In this document: positions 14,904 through 23,305 of the stretch, one piece after another
Position numbering within the stretch: position 1 is the stretch's first letter
Layout of the letters: each line of letters opens with the position of its first letter
Source: Planctomycetota bacterium
GTDB taxonomy: Bacteria > Planctomycetota > Phycisphaerae > Phycisphaerales > Phycisphaeraceae
DNA: 35,132 nucleotides
Assembly: GCA_024279275.1 (NCBI GenBank)
Contig: JAJRRS010000063.1
Coordinates: 1-35,132, forward strand
Direction: 5' to 3'
Position numbers and translations under genes: made by a program
Notes under the pieces: generated by a model
Database searches by the model: none
What the model saw: only the letters and a program-made list of their open reading frames with translations
Told to the model about the DNA's origin: nothing

Positions 14904-16211
14904 TCATGGGAATATCCCGCGGATCTGGTAGACCTTGCCGATGTGTTCCAGTGCGGCGCAGTAGGTGGCGGTTCGCATGTCGCAGCCGTAGCGGTGTACG
15001 GCGAGTTTGACGCGGCCGGCGGCGGCGGTCATGTGGTGACGCAGCTTGCGGTCGATGGTTTCGGCGGTCCATGTTTCGGCCTGACGGTTTTGTTTCCATT
15101 CCATGTAGCTGACGGTGACGCCGCCGCAGTTGCAGAGGACGGCTGGGAGTACGTCGATCCCACGTTCAGCCAGAACCTCTTGTCCCCGTGGCGTGGTCGG
15201 GGCGTTGGCACCTTCAACGACGGCTTTACAGTTGAGCAGCTTTGCGTGTTCGACATCGATCATCTGTTCGAGTGCGGCGGGGATGAATAGATCGACCTTG
15301 GTTTCGTAGAACTGGTTATCGGTGATCGTCTCGGCGTCGGGGAAGCCGATGACGCCGCCGGTGAAGACGACGTGTTGAGCGAGGGCGAGTGTGTCCATGC
15401 CTGCTTCGTTGAAGATCGCGCCGGTGTGGTCCATGACGGCTTTGAGTTTAGCGCCGCGGTCTTCCATGAGTCGGGCGGTCCATGATCCGACGTTGCCGTA
15501 TCCGATGAGGCTGTATGTCACCTGATCGAAGCGCATGCCCATCTCGGGGAGCAATTCATCGAGGACGAAGACGAGGCCTTGGCCGGTGGCTTTGTCTCGG
15601 CCATAGGACCCGCCGAACTCCAGAGGCTTGCCGGTGACGACGGCCTGGCCGAGCCAGCGTTGCGTGCCTGGGACGAAGTTGATGTAGGTGTCAGCCATCC
15701 AGGCCATGATCTGAGCGTTGGTGCCGACGTCGGGTGCGGGGATGTCGTGGTCGGGGCCGATGTTGTCGCCGATAGCGCTGGTGAAGCGACGGGTCAGGCG
15801 CATCAGCTCGTCCTGTGAGACCGCACGGGGATCGACCTGCACACCGCCCTTGGCACCGCCCAGCGGGAGGCGTACCAACGCACACTTCATCGTCATCAAT
15901 ACGGACAAGGCTTTGACGTGATCAAGCCCGACGTCCTGGTGGTAGCGGATGCCGCCTTTGTAAGGGCCGAGGATGTTGTTGTGCTGGACGCGGTAGCCCT
16001 TGAAGAGTTTGTATGCGCCGTCGTCCATCTTAACGGGGAAGTGTACGATCAGTTCGTTTTTGGGCTGGGCCATGATCAGGCGGAGGTGCCTGGGCAGATC
16101 GAGGAGTTCGGCGGAGTTCAGGACCAGGCCGATGACCTGTTGGTAGAGGTCGGAGGGGTCGTAGCGGAAGCCTAACTCGGCCTGGATGGATTCACTGGCG
16201 AATGCGGTCAT
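14904..16211 (-). CDS. Glu/Leu/Phe/Val-type dehydrogenase, probably glutamate dehydrogenase
   Basis: Interconverts glutamate and 2-oxoglutarate plus ammonia using NAD(P). The start MTAFASESIQAELGF at 16211, with AGGA upstream, gives 435 residues, normal for hexameric GDH. The substrate-binding lysine region LGPYKGGIRYHQDV (K85), the catalytic PLGGAKGGVQVDP (K121) and the PAPDVGTNAQIMAWMAD aspartate loop are all present. The Rossmann segment VTYSLIGYGNVGSW lies near residue 243. The C-terminal EGANAPTTPRGQEVL and NCGGVTVSYMEWKQN confirm the family. Cofactor preference cannot be told. It is divergent from the small protein at 16300. Confidence 0.93.
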   Translation of the reverse strand: MTAFASESIQAELGFRYDPSDLYQQVIGLVLNSAELLDLPRHLRLIMAQPKNELIVHFPVKMDDGAYKLFKGYRVQHNNILGPYKGGIRYHQDVGLDHVKALSVLMTMKCALVRLPLGGAKGGVQVDPRAVSQDELMRLTRRFTSAIGDNIGPDHDIPAPDVGTNAQIMAWMADTYINFVPGTQRWLGQAVVTGKPLEFGGSYGRDKATGQGLVFVLDELLPEMGMRFDQVTYSLIGYGNVGSWTARLMEDRGAKLKAVMDHTGAIFNEAGMDTLALAQHVVFTGGVIGFPDAETITDNQFYETKVDLFIPAALEQMIDVEHAKLLNCKAVVEGANAPTTPRGQEVLAERGIDVLPAVLCNCGGVTVSYMEWKQNRQAETWTAETIDRKLRHHMTAAAGRVKLAVHRYGCDMRTATYCAALEHIGKVYQIRGIFP

Positions 16212-16287
16212 CGGTAGATTCCTGTGAAACAAAGCGGAACGATTGAGAGTGTAACTCGGGTGCGCTTTGCATGACATCATCGGGTGG

Positions 16288-16293
16288 TATCAT
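16288..16293 (+). promoter_or_regulatory. Candidate leaderless -10 box
   Basis: TATCAT (5 of 6 to consensus) ends 6 nt (GCGGGG) before ATG 16300. Confidence 0.5.
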
Positions 16294-16299
16294 GCGGGG

Positions 16300-16743
16300 A
16301 TGATTGTTTATTGTTGCACTGATTTGATATTCGCCACGAAGATCCATTCGACGGCGGAATCGCTTGGGGTTGTGTGTCGGCCGGCCCGGGACGAGGCGGC
16401 GCTGCGGGCGAGGCTCGACCGTGTGGATGACGGCAAGGCTAACGACGCGGTCGAGGCGGTGATGATCGACCTGACGATGGGTGAGGTTGCGTTGGAATTG
16501 ATCGGGTTGGCGAAGGGGCATGACGCGGGGGCGGGGGCAAGTCCGGGGGCGGGGGCGAAGGTGATTGCTTTTGCGCCGCATGTGGAGGTGGGCATGTTGA
16601 AAGCTGCCGAGGAACTCGGAGCCGATCAGGTCATGCCACGGGGTGCGTTTGCCGCTCAACTGCCACAACTCCTCGGAGCTTATTCGACCACCGGGCACCC
16701 CCCCGGTTCCCTAGCAGGTCCGGATGGTGTTGACGTCCCTTAA
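16300..16743 (+). CDS. Small receiver-like hypothetical protein with Gly/Ala/Pro inserts
   Basis: 147 residues starting MIVYCCTDLIFATKIHSTA. The alternating beta/alpha pattern (VYCCTDL, VEAVMIDLTMGEVAL, AKVIAFAPHVEVGMLKAAEELGADQVMPRGAF) resembles a response-regulator receiver fold. An Asp ends the third strand, but the usual Lys/Thr set is not clear, so it may be a pseudo-receiver. A GAGASPGAGA insert (DNA 16525-16560) precedes the beta-4 strand, and a HPPGSLAGP tail (16695-16711) closes the protein. Both derive from the G/C-rich repeat. The stop overlaps the homoserine dehydrogenase stop on the other strand (TTAA at 16740-16743). Confidence 0.7.
   Translation: MIVYCCTDLIFATKIHSTAESLGVVCRPARDEAALRARLDRVDDGKANDAVEAVMIDLTMGEVALELIGLAKGHDAGAGASPGAGAKVIAFAPHVEVGMLKAAEELGADQVMPRGAFAAQLPQLLGAYSTTGHPPGSLAGPDGVDVP
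16525..16560. repeat. G-rich repeat inside the receiver-like gene
   Basis: Four G5 runs (GCGGGGGCGGGGGCAAGTCC...) lie in frame, encoding a GAGASPGAGA stretch. It is related in composition to the GGGGGAACC repeats but has GC and CAAGTCC spacers. Confidence 0.65.
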
Positions 16744-18056
16744 TCGGGGAGGTCCACGATCCGGATAATCACTGGCGGGCCTTCTATAGCATCCATCGAC
16801 TCAATCCGCTTGACGGCTTCAAGCAAATCGCCGCGCGATGCCTTGTGTGTGACGATGACAACGGGGACGTAGCTACCGGCGTTGGTTTCGTGTTGCAGGA
16901 CGGCCGAAAGGCTGATGCCCTTGTCACCTAAAGCAGCGGTTGCCTGGGCGATCACGCCGGGCTGGTCCATCGCGTTGATCCGCAGGTAGTACCGGCTCTG
17001 CAAGCTGTCGGGGTCGGCGAGTTTGGCTGGTTCGTGCAGGTCGGGGGTGAGTCGCATGGACTCAAAGGCCTTGGGGTACCATCCGGCGGCGATGTTCATC
17101 AGGTCGGCGACGACGGCGCTGGCGGTGGGCATCTGGCCTGCACCGGCACCGTAGTAAAGTGTGTGGCCCACGGCGTGGCCGTAGACGGATAAGGCGTTGA
17201 ACGCGCCGCCGACCTGGGCGAGCAATTCGCTTTTGTGAATAAAGCAAGGCTCGACACCGACGCTGACCGTGCCGGCGTCCTGCTGCCGTTCGGCGATCGC
17301 CAGGAGCTTGATGTCGTAACCCAACTCGGCACCGAAGTTCAGATCCTTCAAGTCGAGTTTATCGACGCCCCAGGCGGGAACCTGATCGCCGGTGATTTTT
17401 ACGCCAAAGGCGAGTGACGCCAGGATCGCGATCTTGTGGGCGGTGTCTCCGCCGGTGACATCGAGGGTGGGGTCGGCCTCGGCGTAGCCCAGTTCCTGCG
17501 CATCGGCGAGGGCTTTGTCGTAGGTCTTTCCCTTGCCGGTCATTTCGGTGAGGATGTAGTTGCATGTGCCGTTGAGGATGCCATAGAGCGCGTCGATGCG
17601 GTTGGCCATCAGCCCGAACATCAGGGCGGTGACGCAGGGAATCCCCCCGCCGCAGGACGCCTCGAAGGCGATGCTTGCGTTGTGCTTGCGTGCCAAGGCG
17701 AACAGCTCCGGGCCTTGCTCGGCGAGCAGGGCTTTGTTGGCGGTGACGATGTGCTTGCCAGCTTCCAAAGCGCGACGGACGAAGACGCTGGCCGCACCGG
17801 TTCCGCCAGCGAGTTCGATCACGACCTGCATGTCCGGCGTATCGAAGAACGAATCGACATCATCGGTGACGATGTTGGCATCCGCGAGGCCGGATTGGAT
17901 AACCCGGTCCTTTTCCTTGTCCAGCAGTCGGCGGAGCACGATGGGCCTGCCGATTCTTTGGGCGTAGAGATCCGCTTGCTCACGCAGTAATTTTGCGACG
18001 CCGCCGCCGACCGTTCCACATCCGATTAATCCCACGCCGATTGCCGATTCTGCCAC
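16740..18056 (-). CDS. hom: Homoserine dehydrogenase with C-terminal ACT domain
   Basis: Reduces aspartate semialdehyde to homoserine for threonine and methionine synthesis. GTG start at 18056 with AGGAG 7 nt upstream. The NAD(P)-binding GLIGCGTVGGGV (residues 9-20) and the NKALL segment near 108 (TANKALLAEQGPELF) fit. GILNGTCNYILTEMTGKG (near 180) and the catalytic-domain signature YAEADPTLDVTGGDTAHKIAI also fit. The last about 80 residues (YYLRINAMDQPGVIAQATAALGDKGISL) are an ACT domain, suggesting threonine feedback control. At 438 residues it is a normal monofunctional enzyme. Aspartate kinase is elsewhere in this window. Confidence 0.95.
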   Translation of the reverse strand: MAESAIGVGLIGCGTVGGGVAKLLREQADLYAQRIGRPIVLRRLLDKEKDRVIQSGLADANIVTDDVDSFFDTPDMQVVIELAGGTGAASVFVRRALEAGKHIVTANKALLAEQGPELFALARKHNASIAFEASCGGGIPCVTALMFGLMANRIDALYGILNGTCNYILTEMTGKGKTYDKALADAQELGYAEADPTLDVTGGDTAHKIAILASLAFGVKITGDQVPAWGVDKLDLKDLNFGAELGYDIKLLAIAERQQDAGTVSVGVEPCFIHKSELLAQVGGAFNALSVYGHAVGHTLYYGAGAGQMPTASAVVADLMNIAAGWYPKAFESMRLTPDLHEPAKLADPDSLQSRYYLRINAMDQPGVIAQATAALGDKGISLSAVLQHETNAGSYVPVVIVTHKASRGDLLEAVKRIESMDAIEGPPVIIRIVDLPD

Positions 18057-18159
18057 GCTGTCACTCCTGAGTCGGTGTGTAAAAGTGATACCGATCCGGC
18101 AAGATAACAGCGCCTTCGCCGGGGGGCCACCCGTCCTGTCCGTGGGCGGGTTGGGAGAC

Positions 18160-18165
18160 TACAAT
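18160..18165 (+). promoter_or_regulatory. Candidate leaderless -10 box of the Fur-family gene
   Basis: TACAAT ends 6 nt (ACGGGC) before ATG 18172, the same geometry as at 5446. No Shine-Dalgarno lies at normal distance. Confidence 0.5.
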
Positions 18166-18171
18166 ACGGGC

Positions 18172-18669
18172 ATGAGTAAGGCACCACCCGCCGCAACCGA
18201 CGACCAGATGATCTTGCCGCTGTGCGCGATTTTTCGACGGTTCCTCAAGCGACAGGGGCTGAAGTTCACCACGGAGCGGGCGTTGATTCTTGATGCGGTG
18301 TTGTCGAAGGCGGGGGTGTTTGAGGCTGATGAGTTGTTGCAGGAGATGCGGGCTGCGGACCACCGTGTGAGCAAGGCGACCATCTACCGCACGCTCAAAC
18401 ACCTGCTGGAAGCGAAGATCGTCTCCGAGGTATTGATCGATTCGCGTCAGGCACACTACCGACTTTCCTTCGGCAAAGAACCCAAGGGCCATCTGGTCTG
18501 TGTCGAGACCAATCAGATTATCGAGTTCTCCGCTGGCGACCTGACCGAGCTGCGCGACCGGATATGTAAGGAACACGGGTTCGACCCGGTGAGCCATCGG
18601 TTTGTGATTTATGGGATCAGCCCCGAGGCGCGGAAGGCGGAGCAGGCGGAAGAGGTTCAGGAAGGCTGA
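18172..18669 (+). CDS. Fur-family transcriptional regulator, degenerate metal sites
   Basis: 165 residues from MSKAPPAATDD. The winged helix includes LKRQGLKFTTERALILDAVLS and the recognition region HRVSKATIYRTLKHLLEAKIV, both strongly Fur-like. The C-terminal dimerisation part is GHLVCVETNQIIEFSAGDLTELRD. Normal Fur has H-H-x-H followed by CxxC here. Only one His and the first Cys remain, and the His usually found in the GHxDADEL segment is Phe (GVFEADELL). So the standard zinc and sensing sites are reduced, and it may sense something other than iron or use a different site. Monocistronic, divergent from homoserine dehydrogenase. Confidence 0.85.
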   Translation: MSKAPPAATDDQMILPLCAIFRRFLKRQGLKFTTERALILDAVLSKAGVFEADELLQEMRAADHRVSKATIYRTLKHLLEAKIVSEVLIDSRQAHYRLSFGKEPKGHLVCVETNQIIEFSAGDLTELRDRICKEHGFDPVSHRFVIYGISPEARKAEQAEEVQEG

Positions 18670-18776
18670 GGTGTGAGTGCAGAGGGCTGAAGTGAGAGGC
18701 ATACAAGACCTCGCGTATTTCATGCGATGCCGCTGCTTGAACTTCAACACTCAGCGATCACAGATCAGAAATACTT

Positions 18777-18959
18777 TCACCCCTCTTCTTCAAGATCGCT
18801 CTCTTCAATCGATCGGCTGATGGTGTACTTGCCGTCGAGCCATTTACCCAGATCGATCTTGCGGCAGCGGTCGCAGCAGAATGGAAACGTAGGGGCGTCC
18901 GGGGTGGTCGGCTCGCTACAGATCGGGCATTTATTCTTCGGGCTGTTCTGGGCTTCCAT
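18777..18959 (-). CDS. yacG: YacG-type zinc protein (DNA gyrase inhibitor family)
   Basis: 60 residues from MEAQNSPKNKCPICSEP. The four zinc cysteines form CPIC and CCDRC pairs, and the family core FPFCCDRCRKIDLGKWLDGKYTI is nearly complete. In E. coli the protein binds GyrB and limits gyrase activity; that role is assumed here. It starts 4 nt after the tsaE stop; a TTG-started longer form to 18995 would overlap tsaE and is less likely. It is the last gene of thiL-tsaE-yacG. Confidence 0.9.
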   Translation of the reverse strand: MEAQNSPKNKCPICSEPTTPDAPTFPFCCDRCRKIDLGKWLDGKYTISRSIEESDLEEEG

Positions 18960-18963
18960 CGGT

Positions 18964-19494
18964 TTACGCTTCTTTGTAGGGGGCAAGCTGGTCAAGGTTA
19001 CGGCGTAGGTTTGTCATCCTATCCCGCCAGTTGCCCAATGGCGAGAGCGTGATGATCCGGCTGGCGTCGGCATGATCTAACGTGACCTTCAACCAATCGA
19101 CACCGAGCGAATCCTCGATGCGGTCGGCCCATTCGACAGCCAACACCGCACCGTTTCGTAATTCCTGCCCATCGCCTTCCCAGCCGATCGATTGCAGGTC
19201 GTCTTTGCCCGCCAGGCGGTAGGCATCGATGTGTGCAAGGACCAGAGCGGTCGGATCGTCTTGATTGACAGAGTATTCCTGGAGAAATACAAACGTGGGG
19301 CTGGAGACGCGTCGGGGCGAGATGCCCAGCCCGACAGCCATGCCCCGGACGAACTGGGTTTTACCGGCACCTAATTCGCCGATGAGTCCGACAAGATCGC
19401 CGGGGGTGGCTGCTTTTGCGACGGTTTCGGCGATCGCCATCGTTTGCTCAACGCTGTATGAAACCAACTGGATGATTGAGTTGTCGCTGTTCAT
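18964..19494 (-). CDS. tsaE: tRNA threonylcarbamoyladenosine biosynthesis ATPase TsaE
   Basis: The ATPase that works with TsaB and TsaD in making the t6A modification of ANN-decoding tRNAs. Walker A is GELGAGKTQFVRG. Then come SSPTFVFLQEYS (switch region), HIDAYRL (catalytic Asp of Walker B type) and LAVEWADRIED. Its ATG overlaps the thiL stop as ATGA (19491-19494), indicating coupling. The frame is open to 19704, but that part lies inside thiL. At 176 residues it is slightly longer than the common about 155, owing to a C-terminal tail (RDRMTNLRRNLDQLAPYKEA). Confidence 0.95.
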   Translation of the reverse strand: MNSDNSIIQLVSYSVEQTMAIAETVAKAATPGDLVGLIGELGAGKTQFVRGMAVGLGISPRRVSSPTFVFLQEYSVNQDDPTALVLAHIDAYRLAGKDDLQSIGWEGDGQELRNGAVLAVEWADRIEDSLGVDWLKVTLDHADASRIITLSPLGNWRDRMTNLRRNLDQLAPYKEA

Positions 19495-20447
19495 CCCTTG
19501 TGCTCCCAGCCGAGGCTGGCGGTGTCGGCAAGTGTGCCGTCGGGTAGACGGACCGTGACAACTGGGCCGGGGTGTTGTGCCACGATGGTTCCGATTTGTG
19601 TGATCGGGACACCGTCTATCTCGGCGGGCATGATCGAGGGGGAACCCGGGGGTGCGGTGAAACACAACTCGTAATCTTCGCCGTCCCCCATTGCGTGTTG
19701 CCACGCGGGTTGGCCGGATCGTTGTGCGGCGAGGTGTGCGGCGTGGCTGATGGGGAGGTTGTTTGTATCGAGTTCGGCACAGACGTTGCTTTGCTCGCAG
19801 ATTCGTGGGAGGTCAAGAGCCAGGCCGTCGCTTAGGTCGATCATGGCGTGTGGGCGGATAGCTGAGTTGACGGCGAGCTTGCGGGCGAGGGCGATCCGGG
19901 GGGTGAAGTCCAGGTGGTGCGTGTAGCCGGGCGGGTCGTCCGTAGTGATGAGGCTTGCGCCGAGTTTGCCGGTGACATAGATCACGTCGCCGACCTGTGC
20001 GCCGCTGCGTAGGACCGGGTCGATGCCGTCGGGTTCGGCGAAGATGGTGACGGTCAGGATCAATCGTTGGTCCCACATCGAGATGTCGCCACCGATCAAG
20101 GGGCAGTTGAATTGCTCGGCGGTGGCGTGCATCGCATCGAAAAGAGTCTTGGCCTTGTCTTCGCCGAAGCCTTTGGGGAGGCAAGCCGCGGCGACCGCGC
20201 CGACGGGCTTGGCGGCCATCGCGGCGACGTCCGAGAGGTTGCGTGTGATGGCTTTACGGGCGATTTTTTCGATGGGTGTGGTGGCAAGGTCGAAGTGGAC
20301 GCCGTCAGCAACTTGATCGACGGTGACGAGTACGGTCGCGCCGCCGAGAAGCACAGCCCCCATGTCGTCGCCGGGGGGGATCGTAACGCCTGCCGGGAGC
20401 GCGGGGTTGGATCGGTAGATGTGCGATAGCAGCTCTAGCTCACGCAT
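19491..20447 (-). CDS. thiL: Thiamine-monophosphate kinase
   Basis: Phosphorylates thiamine monophosphate to the active diphosphate cofactor, which transketolase encoded 4 kb away requires. Motifs in order are MRELELLSHI, PPGDDMGAV, TVDQVADGVHF, RNLSDVAAMAAKP, IGGDIS, MIDLSDGLALDLPRI and MGDGEDYELCFT, all in place. 318 residues. A PPGSPS insert near residue 265 comes from a G/C-rich repeat copy (19632-19656). Translation has no Shine-Dalgarno; a TACAAT box ends 7 nt before the ATG. First gene of thiL-tsaE-yacG. Confidence 0.95.
   Translation of the reverse strand: MRELELLSHIYRSNPALPAGVTIPPGDDMGAVLLGGATVLVTVDQVADGVHFDLATTPIEKIARKAITRNLSDVAAMAAKPVGAVAAACLPKGFGEDKAKTLFDAMHATAEQFNCPLIGGDISMWDQRLILTVTIFAEPDGIDPVLRSGAQVGDVIYVTGKLGASLITTDDPPGYTHHLDFTPRIALARKLAVNSAIRPHAMIDLSDGLALDLPRICEQSNVCAELDTNNLPISHAAHLAAQRSGQPAWQHAMGDGEDYELCFTAPPGSPSIMPAEIDGVPITQIGTIVAQHPGPVVTVRLPDGTLADTASLGWEHKG
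19632..19656. repeat. Short G-rich repeat copy in thiL
   Basis: GGGGGAACCCGGGGGTGCGG is one and a half units of the GGGGGAACC family, in frame, encoding APPGSPS in the coding direction. Confidence 0.6.
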
Positions 20448-20454
20448 GGGGGGT

Positions 20455-20460
20455 ATTGTA
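20455..20460 (-). promoter_or_regulatory. Candidate leaderless -10 box of thiL operon
   Basis: On the minus strand TACAAT ends 7 nt (ACCCCCC) before ATG 20447. The spacer is identical to the one before the 12549 gene. Confidence 0.5.
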
Positions 20461-20483
20461 GGGGATTGGTTGGGAGGGGGAGA

Positions 20484-20503
20484 CCGCAGCCTGACGGCTG
20501 CGG
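20484..20503. repeat. Dispersed hairpin repeat, copy 1 (downstream of glgP)
   Basis: CCGCAGCC-TGAC-GGCTGCGG forms a perfect 8-bp stem. On the minus strand it is preceded by CGAG and followed by TCTCCCCC. The same structure is at 24126-24145, and a diverged one is at 32289-32307. It lies 54 nt after the glgP stop and before thiL. Confidence 0.8.
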
Positions 20504-20557
20504 CTCGTTGAATTCACAGTTCGACCAGCGGTTTGCCATCCGTGCTGGCGGGGTTTG

Positions 20558-23185
20558 TCAGGCGACTTTTTCGTGCTCGGATTTATTTTTTGATTTTACG
20601 ACGGGGGCTTCGTCGGAGTCCCAGTGGATGAGGCCGGGGACGATCATGCCGTCGAACATTTCGCCGCCGGGGACGATACGGACGGCGAAGCCGTGGCGGC
20701 CGCTGGTGTTGATGCGGACGCTGCCGGTGTATTGGTGTTGGCCGTCGCCGAGGTCTTTGGTGTGTGCCATGTCGGCGTGGATCGCGTCAACGAGCCGTGC
20801 CTCGTTGTCGATTCGACCACTGTAGACCTGTATGCGTAGCTCGTCGGGTTGAAGATCGCCTAGGTGGACGGTGACGGAGACTTCCAGAGACTGGCGGACA
20901 CCCAGGGGTTCGGCGGTGTCGGCGGCCACTTCCACGACCTTCAATGCCGACCAGTTATCACGGAGGCGTGCTACCTGGCTGGCCTGCTGGATCGCGCCGT
21001 CCAGTTTGTTGGCGGCGAGGGATCGGGTCTTATCCAACGCGGGGAGGTAGAGTTTTTCGGTGTATTGCTGGACCATGCGGTTGGTGTTGAACTGCGGCGC
21101 GAGCTTGGTGATGCAGGCTTTCATCTTCGCGATCCACTTCACGGGAACGTCGTGGCTGTCGCGGTCGTAGAAAAGCGGGATGATGTTTTTTTCGAGCAGG
21201 TCGTAGAGTGCGTGGCTTTCCAGTTCGTCGGCGGTGGCGGGGTTGGCGTAGTCTTCGCCGCGGCCGATGGCCCAGCCCAGGTCGGTCTCGAATGCCTCGT
21301 CCCACCAGCCGTCCATGATCGAGCAGTTTAAGCCGCCGTTGAGCGCGGACTTCATGCCGCTGGTGCCGGAGGCTTCCATGCCTCTTCGTGGTGTGTTAAG
21401 CCAGACGTCGCAGCCCTGCACGAGGTTGCGTGCGACATGGATGTCGTAGTTCTCGATGAAAACGATCTTGTAACCGGCGTCGGACTGGGCGGCGATCTGG
21501 ACGATCTGGCGGATCAGGTCTTTGCCACCACCGTCGGCTGGGTGGGCCTTGCCCGCGACCAGGATCTGGATCGGTCGCTTGGTGTCGCTTAATAGTTTTT
21601 GGATGCGTTGAAGGTCGCGCAGCAAGAGTGTGCCGCGCTTGTAGGTGGCGAAACGTCGGGCGAAGCCGATGGTTAGTGCTGAGGGGTCCAGTGCATCGCA
21701 GGCGGTTTTAATCTGGTCGGGGCTGGTGCCGCGGGCTTTGAGTTGCTCGGCGAGTTTTCCACGGGTCCAGTTGATGAGGTGGCGACGGCGGCGTTCGTGG
21801 ACGCGCCAGAGTTCTTCATCGGGGATATTTTCGACGCCCTGCCAGACGGTGTGGTCGGCGGGGTTGTTCTGCCAACGTGCGCCGAGGTAGCGATCGAAGA
21901 GAAAGATCAGGTCGCCGGACAGCCAGGAGCGTGCGTGTACGCCGTTGGTGACGTGGGTGATCGGGACTTCTTCTTCGGGGACGCCCTGCCAGATGTTGTT
22001 CCACATCTGCCGACTGACTTCGCCGTGCAGCCGGCTGACGCCGTTGGCCCAGCGGCTGGTGCGTATTGCGAGGACGGCCATGGAGAAGAACTCGTTCTTG
22101 TCGTAGACGTTTTCACGGCCGAGCGCAAGCAAGCCTTCCATATCCAGGCCCAGCGAGTCGTGGAAGTGCTTGAAGTATCGCTGGATCATGTCGGGTGGGA
22201 AGCGGTCGATCCCTGCGGGGACGGGGGTATGCGTGGTGAAGACGTGGCTGGCGGCGGCGAGTTGGCGTGCCTCGTCGAAGGTGACGCCGTGGTCTTGGAT
22301 GATCCGGCGGATGCGTTCCAGCGCGAGGAAGGCGGAGTGGCCCTCGTTCATGTGGCAGACATCGGGGCGGATGTTGATGGCTTCCAGGGCGCGGACGCCG
22401 CCGATGCCCAGGACGATTTCCTGTTTGATGCGTAGCTCCATGTCGCCGCCGTAGAGTTGGCTGGTGATGTGGCGGTCGGCTTCGGAGTTTTCGGGGAGGT
22501 TGGTGTCCAGGAGGTACAGGGGGATGCGCCCGACCTCGACTTTCCATAAGGCGATGTGTACGTCTCGTCCGGGGAGGCGGACTGAGACTTTGATCTGTTC
22601 GCCGGCGTCGTCTTTGACGGGGTTGACCGGGAGGTTAGAGAAGTCCAGGTCGGGGGTGTATTCCTGTTGCCAGCCGTCTGCGTTGAGGTATTGCTGGAAG
22701 TAGCCGTTGCTATAGAGCAGGCCGACCGCGACCAGGGGCAGGCCTAGTTCGCTGGCACTTTTAAGATGATCGCCTGCGAGGCAGCCCAGGCCGCCTGAGT
22801 AGATTTGTAATGATTCGGTCAGGCCGAACTCGGCGCAGAAGTAGGCGATGGTGTAGCCAGCCGAATCCTTGCCGACGGATTCAAGCCAGGGGGTGCGCTG
22901 CATGTGACGGTCGAGGTTTGTGATGGCTTGTGTCAGCGAGGTGATGTAGCCCGCGTCCTTCGCCGCTTCGTCGAGCCGTTCCTGTGAGACGGTGCCGAGC
23001 ATCTTCACGGGGTTGTGGTGGCTGGAGCTCCAGAGGTCGCGGTCCAGGCGGATGAACAGGTCGACCGCCTCGGGGTGCCAGGTCCACCAGAGGTTATTGG
23101 CGATCCGCAACAACGGCTGCAAAGGCTTGGGCAGAGACGGGACAACCTCAAAACTATGAATGCGTGCCTGACTTGGATGAAGCAT
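20558..23185 (-). CDS. glgP: Alpha-glucan phosphorylase (GT35) with DUF3417 N-terminal domain
   Basis: Releases glucose 1-phosphate from glycogen-like glucans using pyridoxal phosphate. The N-terminal ILANNLWWTWHPEA-like segment (IANNLWWTWHPEAVDLFIRLD) is the DUF3417 signature of archaeal/bacterial short-type glucan phosphorylases. Core motifs include YFCAEFGLTESLQIYSGGLG, HMNEGHSAFLALERIR, THVTNGVHARSWL and FARRFATYKRGTLLLRD. The PLP-lysine region is GMEASGTSGMKSALNGGLN. A C-terminal beta domain (from about residue 720) ends the protein. AAGGA lies 6 nt before ATG 23185, so that start (875 residues) is preferred over GTG 23212. It stands alone between thiL and the ExbB-like gene. Confidence 0.93.
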   Translation of the reverse strand: MLHPSQARIHSFEVVPSLPKPLQPLLRIANNLWWTWHPEAVDLFIRLDRDLWSSSHHNPVKMLGTVSQERLDEAAKDAGYITSLTQAITNLDRHMQRTPWLESVGKDSAGYTIAYFCAEFGLTESLQIYSGGLGCLAGDHLKSASELGLPLVAVGLLYSNGYFQQYLNADGWQQEYTPDLDFSNLPVNPVKDDAGEQIKVSVRLPGRDVHIALWKVEVGRIPLYLLDTNLPENSEADRHITSQLYGGDMELRIKQEIVLGIGGVRALEAINIRPDVCHMNEGHSAFLALERIRRIIQDHGVTFDEARQLAAASHVFTTHTPVPAGIDRFPPDMIQRYFKHFHDSLGLDMEGLLALGRENVYDKNEFFSMAVLAIRTSRWANGVSRLHGEVSRQMWNNIWQGVPEEEVPITHVTNGVHARSWLSGDLIFLFDRYLGARWQNNPADHTVWQGVENIPDEELWRVHERRRRHLINWTRGKLAEQLKARGTSPDQIKTACDALDPSALTIGFARRFATYKRGTLLLRDLQRIQKLLSDTKRPIQILVAGKAHPADGGGKDLIRQIVQIAAQSDAGYKIVFIENYDIHVARNLVQGCDVWLNTPRRGMEASGTSGMKSALNGGLNCSIMDGWWDEAFETDLGWAIGRGEDYANPATADELESHALYDLLEKNIIPLFYDRDSHDVPVKWIAKMKACITKLAPQFNTNRMVQQYTEKLYLPALDKTRSLAANKLDGAIQQASQVARLRDNWSALKVVEVAADTAEPLGVRQSLEVSVTVHLGDLQPDELRIQVYSGRIDNEARLVDAIHADMAHTKDLGDGQHQYTGSVRINTSGRHGFAVRIVPGGEMFDGMIVPGLIHWDSDEAPVVKSKNKSEHEKVA

Positions 23186-23305
23186 GTCAAATCCTTGGAT
23201 CTTATCGGTCACTGATTCGGCGCGGAGCTAGCCCGATGCGCCGTTGCCTGTTATTCCTAAACTATCGGCCAACCCCCTCCTACCAAACAGTATCAACCCA
23301 CGATA

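Noticed and set aside
18777-18995. Longer yacG start at TTG 18995
   Set aside because: It overlaps tsaE, lacks a ribosome-binding site, and the family begins near the ATG at 18959.
21743-22435. A 230-codon plus-strand frame within glgP
   Set aside because: Antisense to a phosphorylase with complete motifs. Acidic, valine-rich composition is a shadow effect.
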